This document shows, one piece after another, positions 58,800 to 64,000 of a DNA stretch of 64,000 nt (position 1 is its first letter; the number at the start of each line of letters is the position of its first letter). This DNA is from Clitopilus passeckerianus (taxonomy: Eukaryota; Basidiomycota; Agaricomycetes; Agaricales; Entolomataceae). The stretch is taken from contig CALYLX010000013.1 in assembly GCA_944990035.1 (NCBI GenBank), forward strand, positions 186,001-250,000, written 5' to 3'. A program made the translations under genes and the position numbers. The notes beneath the pieces are model-generated. The model had not been told where the DNA came from and ran no database searches. It saw only the letters and a list, made by a program, of their open reading frames with translations.

Positions 58800-59372
58800 T
58801 ACACAGGATACCGGCTGGTTCTTCTGCATAACAGCCTTTATATCTGACAGGCGGGAATATTAGCCCATCCCAAACACCAGCACACGATCATTGTTCGGGT
58901 GCGGTCGAGTTTCCCTAAGACTTAATCAGAGACACTGAGGAAAATCGGACAGCAGCTTTCCGTCAGGATTGCTCACGAACAAAGCTCGAGAACACGGAAG
59001 CCAGGCGAAGGAGGAATACATTTACGGGCTTCTCGGTTCGGAGAGCTAATCCGACCACTGACCTAAGCCCAAAATGAGGAACTTGATGTTCATGGTAAGC
59101 AATAACCTTCGACCCTCATATGTTCTGAACTAAAAGATTTTTAATATGGTCTCGACAGCAAACGAGAAAGCAAATATGCCCTTGATTCACTCATTGGTTC
59201 GGCATCAGAATTTGGCTGAAATTGGGAAGAATCCTACCGTTACGAGTACTGTAAGCGCAGGATCTTCCGTGTGGTCGTTCAGATGCGCACGAGGCTAAAC
59301 TCTTTCTAGACTTGGCTAAGAGAAGTCCGGTGACTTTCACGGCCGCATCTTCAAGTAGTATCTTTTCTATTC
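58800..59372. other. Spacer between SDR-2 and SDR-3
   Basis: This stretch contains the SDR-2 TATA box at 58836-58842 and sequence homologous to the SDR-1 upstream region. No gene was seen. Confidence 0.45.
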
Positions 59373-60605
59373 TCAAAGGGAAGATATTTCATCTACGAAA
59401 TCTGTTCCGCAGGATGGGTCCTTCCACTCCTCCAACCGCGCTAAAGTTGCTTCGCTGAACGTTTTCACGACAGAATAACAGTCGCTTCCAAGAGCCAAAA
59501 CTGTTGGAAATGCTTTCCCCTCCGCCGAACCCTCCCCTTTTATAGCATCCACAATCACCTCTACCCCTTTGATTGGGTCGCCTAATTGTTTCCCGTGAAG
59601 GGCTATTGATGATTACGATGCAAGTCAGTTATGCAGACAAGACCTCGATAGTGTTTAGATGACACGCTTACCCTCTAAGGCTGCCTGAGCTTTGTCTGCC
59701 AGATACTGGTAGTCTGGAATTCGGGCCTGCTGCGTCGACCGGTTCTGCTCGCTCAGAACATCGGTACGGAAGAAGCCAGGTTCGATACAGATGGTCCGAA
59801 GCCCGAGCGGTGCGATCTCCTCATTCAGAGTCGTAGAAAGGGCTAAACATTCTCCTCAGTTAGGCCCCGTGTATCGATAGCAGTATACAGAAGCATACCC
59901 CTCATCGCAGCCTTCGAAGCAGCATACCAGCCGGAATTGGGAGATGGACTATGGACATATAACTGAGACGCAGACATATTAGAAAAGGATGCTTCGACCA
60001 CTCACTGCCAACTACCAAGAGAGCCGATGAAAGCGATCGTTCCGGATTTCCTCTCCCGCATGTAGGGGAGGAATGCCTTGCTCACATCCATGACACCGAA
60101 TACGTTTGTGCTTGGATACGACATTGTCAACAGAACTTGTATGGATAAGAGGTGGTCAATTACTGGAATTGATTGATTCCATCCTTGGAGGTGCTTTCTT
60201 CAAGTGCGCCAACATGTATGTACCCTGTGAGTTTCAAGAATTTCAGGAACTTCCCTCAAGCTCATTTTATCTTGGTATTGACTGACCTGCGTTATTTACC
60301 AGAACATCGACTCTTCCGTGTATCGCAACCGCTTTCTTGGCGGCCTCGTTTAAGTCTTCCATTGATACCGTAACATCCAGCTCCAAAGCATCTGCTCCGA
60401 GCTGCTTTAAGTCATGAAGCTTGTTTATGGAACGGGAAGGGGCCGTAGCGATGACTTTATCACCACGTTTGAGTGCGGAAACAGTCAAATAATAGCCGAA
60501 ACCAGAGCTTTGTGAAAAGACCTTTCAGTGGAAGAGCTAACATTATGAGACAGGGAATACTCACGATGCTCCAGTAATGAGCCAGACAAGCTGATTGGAC
60601 GACAT
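59373..60605 (-). CDS. Short-chain dehydrogenase/reductase (SDR-3)
   Basis: This is an intact classical SDR of about 290 residues. It starts MSSNQLVWLITGAS and continues SGFGYYLTVSALKRGDKVIA, DVLVNNAG, VFGVMDVSKAFLPYMRER, IAFIGSLGSW, the active-site WYAASKAAMR (YxxxK), and LGLRTICIEPGFFRTDV. The C-terminus is ATLARLEEWKDPSCGTDF, ending at 59373. Its ATAP word lacks the Arg seen in SDR-1 and SDR-4 (ATAR), so the cofactor preference could differ. The same exon positions as its neighbours show common origin. The substrate is unknown. Confidence 0.92.
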
Positions 60606-61360
60606 TGTTAAGAAACTGACTGAGAAAGTAGTAATGAGGTTGTGTGTCTCCTTGCATAGCTGAACGTGCTTTAAACTCGAAAATATGACTCGGATGGCCG
60701 AATGACTGCCGTCTTATTCAGAGACGATTCGTATCACAGTCCCGGTCTATGTCAGGTCCTGGTGCTGACCGACATTTTCCGGCACCAGAATAGCAAAATG
60801 TATCGTCAGCATGAACCGGCCTGCACGGACTACCCATATGGTTTCAAGAAGACGAAGCCCAACGAAAGGGTCCGACTGGATTGTACCTTTGCGCAGTCGG
60901 GCAAAGATCTCGATAGGAGGGGAAGTGGGCTATCAAGAAGCAATGAGTCATATATCGCCGGAAAACGGATGGAATGTCGGGCTAACGAATGTTTACAATC
61001 GTCAGAGTGTGTCGGAAACCTAAGCTGGGCTGTGTTTTGGTATTTTCCCTCATGCGATCCATGCCCTATGTCTCTGGGATTTGAAGCAACCTCTAGGCCA
61101 TGTGTTTAGTAAGATTTGGCAGCGCCCAGACTATCTTCTGAGTGAACGGTTTCGTAATTGGTAGCAAGCTCTCGTATACAGAACTGTTGCCCATGGTGCT
61201 CTGGCAAACGTCTTCGCTCGTTAATCATCACCACCCTGATATTTCGGTTCCTGCCGAGCCAATCAGCAGCGCTGAATTCTATCTCCGATGTCCACCGAGG
61301 TTGAGCGAAGTACTAATAGTTATGTTTTCTTTCAGTCTACTAGCTAGGTAAGGGATGTCC
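60606..61360. other. Spacer between SDR-3 and SDR-4
   Basis: This holds the SDR-3 promoter. A 135-codon plus frame (60702-61109) overlaps a segment that recurs upstream of SDR-4 (for example CCTTTGCGCAG and ATGAGTCATA near 60890-60960 and 62800-62870). I therefore read it as duplicated upstream DNA rather than a gene. Confidence 0.5.
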
Positions 61361-62565
61361 TCAGATATCCTCGACAAAATCCGTCCCACAGGATACCTCT
61401 TTCCATTCTTCCAATCGCGCTAGAGTCGCTTCCCCAATCGCTTTTGTGACCCAGTAAGAGTCACTTCCGAGAGTCAAGACCTTTGGGAAGGGTTTCCCTT
61501 CTGCTGTCCCCTCCCCTCTGATGGCATCCACAATCACTTCTACCCCTTTCACGGGATCTCCCAGTTCTTTCCCGTGAAGAACTATTCACGGTGACAGAAT
61601 AAGTGAGCATGGTGGATAGCCTAGATGGCCTAGGATGTGCATACCTTTCACGTCAGCCTGTGCCTTGTCTGCCAAGTATTGGTAGTCCGCAATTCGAGCT
61701 TGTTGCATGGATCGGTTTCGCTCGCTCAGAACATCGGTACGGAAGAATCCAGGTTCAACGCAGAGACTTCGAAGCCCAAGCGGCGCAATTTCCTCGTGTA
61801 GTGTAATAGAAAGCGCTATATGTGGCCTCAGTTACACCGAGTGGTAGCAGCAAGCCGTGTGTACGTACACTTCATTGCAGCGTTCGAAGCAGCATAAAGG
61901 CCACAACTAGGATATGGTCTACGTGAAGGACTATTCAGTGGGACTCCCCAGGCACCGTGATGAGAAACTTACATCCAGCTGGCCACTGAACCGATGAAAA
62001 CGGTTATTCCGGATTTCCTCTCCCGCATGTAAGGAAGGAACGCCTTCGTGACGTTCAGCGCACCGAATACTTTCGTACTTCACCAAAGTCAGCAAGGCGT
62101 GAAGGGTAGAGTCCGATAGTTCCCTACTGGAATTGATTCTGGGCCTCAGCTAACGTGCTTTCTTCAAGTGCACCTACCGTTAGGTAGCCTATCATCACGA
62201 AGAATCTCACTATTAGTTGCTTTGGAACAAGCGTTTGCAACCATAAACCAACCTGCGTTGTTCACCAACACGTCAACCCTTCCGTGTATCCCAACTGCCG
62301 TCTTTGCGATTGTATGCAGGTCTCCCATTGAAGATGTCACGTCTAATTCCAAGATGTCTGCCCCCTTTTGCTCTAGCTGGAGAAGCCTATCCATGGAACG
62401 AGGCCGGGCCGTAGCGATGACTTTATCACCGCGTTTAAGTGCGGATAGGGTCAAATGGTGACCGAACCCAGAGCTGCGTAAGGCAGTGAGCGTGTGGAAT
62501 CAGATTGCCCTCGAGAGAAACACGCACGAAGTTCCAGTGATGAGCCAGACCTTCTGGGATGCCAT
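61361..62565 (-). CDS. Short-chain dehydrogenase-like protein with YxxxN site (SDR-4)
   Basis: This is a complete SDR of about 285 residues, closest in layout to SDR-3. It keeps WLITGTS/SGFGHHL, ALKRGDKVIATARPRS, DVLVNNAG, LNVTKAFLPYMRER, FIGSVASW and LGLRSLCVEPGFFRTDV, and ends EWKEVSCGTDFVEDI. The active-site motif reads LYAASNAAMK: the Lys of YxxxK, which holds the cofactor ribose and lowers the Tyr pKa, is Asn (codon AAC, where SDR-3 has AAG). No other defect was found. It is either an enzyme with greatly reduced activity, a non-catalytic protein, or an early stage of decay. Confidence 0.9.
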
Positions 62566-63180
62566 TAGAAACGAGTGTAGGGATAACTATGCTTATTCTC
62601 TGTGTTCGAATAAGTCCCAGGCTTTATATCTGATGTTTGACTCAAATGGCCCTTGAGGTATGAAACAGAGACGGCTTATAACAAAGTGACGAATGGTCTC
62701 GGCCCGCAGCAGGCGGCTCAAGTTGATCTGCCAACCTTATTCAGTAGGGGTCAACTGTTCATGTCAGACGCGACGCGACGGGAGGTCGGCCAGTCAACAC
62801 CTTTGCGCAGCAGCGGTTCGGCACAAGAGTAGGGATCATGGATCGGTAGTATGAGTGAGTCATACTATCGCCAGAATCCGGGTGATATCAAGTCTGCATG
62901 ATCTCCGGAAGTCACGAGCTTCCACAGAATCCTCGGCTCTTCGTTGGATTGGTATCGCTCCAAGACGTAGGGGAGGGGTCCCAAGCTAACTGAAAAGTGG
63001 TAGTTTCAACGGTACCCTTCATCCCAAATTCGATTTCGACAGGAGAGACCAATCTCAATATCCTCAGTGGTTTGGCAATTGACGACGAAAACTGAACAAA
63101 GCTTGAATTGAGATACATTATACACTTGTAGGTAGAGACTCTGATAATTTGATTCCATCCTTGCTTTTCACCGGGCCAGT
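62566..63180. other. Intergenic between SDR-4 and the LPMO gene
   Basis: This is the SDR-4 promoter, with the TATAAAG box at 62622-62628, and the LPMO 3' flank. No gene was seen. Confidence 0.45.
62622..62628 (-). promoter_or_regulatory. TATA box of SDR-4
   Basis: TATAAAG on the minus strand, 57 bases before the ATG at 62565. Confidence 0.5.
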
Positions 63181-64000
63181 TTAGAGGCACTGGGAATAGT
63201 AATCTGGAGTGACGACGTCAGAACCAGACCCCATCAGAAAAAGAAAAAGGGACTGACCATTGAGAACAGTGCACTTGTAAGGCGAAACACTGAAAAGCAA
63301 GGTCAGTATACACGTGTGAGGGACACAACCGGATGCTACATACCATGCTGTCGCACCGGTCCAGCCTTGACCACCGCACTGTCCGTATTGGCCAACGGTT
63401 CCGGTCTGAGTAGGCTGGGGCTGAGATGTAGTCGGTGTGATGGTCGGTGTGGTGGTCGGTGTGGTGGTAGGCTTGGTGGTGGTAGGAACGGAGGTAGGTG
63501 AGGTCTGGGGACGAAATATCGTCAGTTTACGAAGCAAGTTTAGGCAGGACAACCTACTCCGCCTCCGCTTCCGTAGAGAGGGGGTCCGGGAATAACGTAG
63601 GTCTATATGGAACATCAGCATTGTACACTTTTCAATAGGTGGGCGCCGACATACAGTCTGAGTCTTAGCATCGTTGGAGTAAAGGTCAATATTGACTGAA
63701 TATGTAGGTTCGTCAGCATCAGGATGATCACCACAAAACGAAGAACGCACGGCCAGGGTCGTTGTTGGAGTAACCACCAGGGAAGGAGACAAGCTGAGCA
63801 GAAGTAGGGGCAAGGCTTCCGCCACCAGTGATCTGAATTTGGGCGCATTCGGGGTAGAATTGCTATTTCCGCCGAAGCCAAGTTAGATATGCTCAGGTCT
63901 AAAACATTTTGCAAACACATACAGCGGGCATGGAGTGAAGAGCAATGGTCTCGAAGCGGATGAGGTAGTTTCCGCTGGGGACAGTGCTGGGGATGGTGGT
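63181..64000 (-). CDS. AA9 lytic polysaccharide monooxygenase with CBM1, 3' part
   Basis: This is the C-terminal half of a secreted copper-dependent LPMO (AA9, formerly GH61) that cleaves cellulose oxidatively. Its 5' part lies beyond the window. From the right edge it reads [20 protein letters not shown] and, after an intron, [15 protein letters not shown], which holds the Gln-x-Tyr of the copper site. [10 protein letters not shown] and [13 protein letters not shown] follow. A Thr/Pro linker ([17 protein letters not shown]) leads to a fungal CBM1: [20 protein letters not shown] and YYSQCL, split by two introns. All four CBM1 Cys are present. It should bind and attack crystalline cellulose. 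Confidence 0.92.

Noticed and set aside
60702..61109. 135-codon plus-strand open frame between SDR-3 and SDR-4
   Set aside because: Part of it recurs as promoter DNA upstream of SDR-4, so it is more likely duplicated upstream sequence than a gene.
1010..64000. A single biosynthetic gene cluster (P450, OYEs, SDRs, FAD oxidases)
   Set aside because: No polyketide synthase, NRPS, terpene synthase or dedicated transporter was found, and the enzymes are spread among unrelated genes.
1..64000. CRISPR arrays, bacterial operons or prophage
   Set aside because: The genes have spliceosomal introns and eukaryotic families throughout, and no regularly spaced repeats were seen.

Overview
This looks like nuclear DNA of a filamentous fungus, most likely a basidiomycete of the Agaricomycetes. 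The genes are broken by many short introns, mostly about 50-60 nt with GT..AG ends. The families present are typical of mushroom-forming fungi: NACHT-ankyrin STAND proteins, a HET-domain protein, a MYND/DUF4470-type protein, a cytochrome P450, Old Yellow Enzyme-type flavoproteins, tandem short-chain dehydrogenases, secreted FAD-linked oxidases, small cysteine-rich secreted proteins, and an AA9 lytic polysaccharide monooxygenase with a cellulose-binding module. No search was run, so all family calls come from motifs read in the translated exons.

Layout. 1-3 kb: two tandem secreted FAD-linked oxidases on the minus strand, the first cut by the window edge. 4.4-10.9 kb: two NACHT-ankyrin genes (NLR-A, NLR-B; minus). 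11-13 kb: mostly empty, with a degenerate tRNA-like Pol III unit. 13.1-15.9 kb: a small membrane protein and an intact P450. 16.2-17.9 kb: a broken copy of a nucleosome-assembly-protein (NAP)/ankyrin fusion gene. 18.3-18.9 kb: a decayed P450 copy. 19.3-19.8 kb: a small secreted Thr/Pro- and Cys-rich protein. 20-23.7 kb: no convincing gene, one direct repeat. 23.8-25.1 kb: a single-pass membrane protein. 25.1-28.6 kb: uncertain. 28.6-30.6 kb: the intact NAP-ankyrin fusion gene. 31.3-33.1 kb: a HET protein. 33.7-35.1 kb: an OYE-type flavoprotein. 36.3-38.8 kb: NLR-C. 40.6-43.7 kb: a conserved HAM1-like protein. 44.4 kb: a beta-defensin-like secreted peptide. 44.8-48.1 kb: NLR-D. 49.0-50.4 kb: an F-box-like protein. 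50.6-51.9 kb: a second OYE gene. 53.1-55.3 kb: a MYND gene carrying a 179-bp MITE and an apparent frameshift. 55.6-62.6 kb: four tandem SDR genes, one dead and one lacking the catalytic lysine. 63.2 kb to the right edge: the 3' part of an AA9 LPMO with CBM1.

Four STAND receptors, a HET effector-type protein and two NAP-ankyrin genes lie within 44 kb. This suggests an accessory region evolving by duplication and decay, as seen for fungal non-self recognition genes. Enzyme genes with secreted or oxidative roles (FAD oxidases, P450, OYEs, SDRs, LPMO) are interspersed. They do not form one obvious biosynthetic cluster because no core synthase is present. The most unusual items are the NAP-ankyrin fusion, the beta-defensin-like peptide, the MITE with a clean TA target duplication inside a coding exon, and the SDR with a YxxxN active site.
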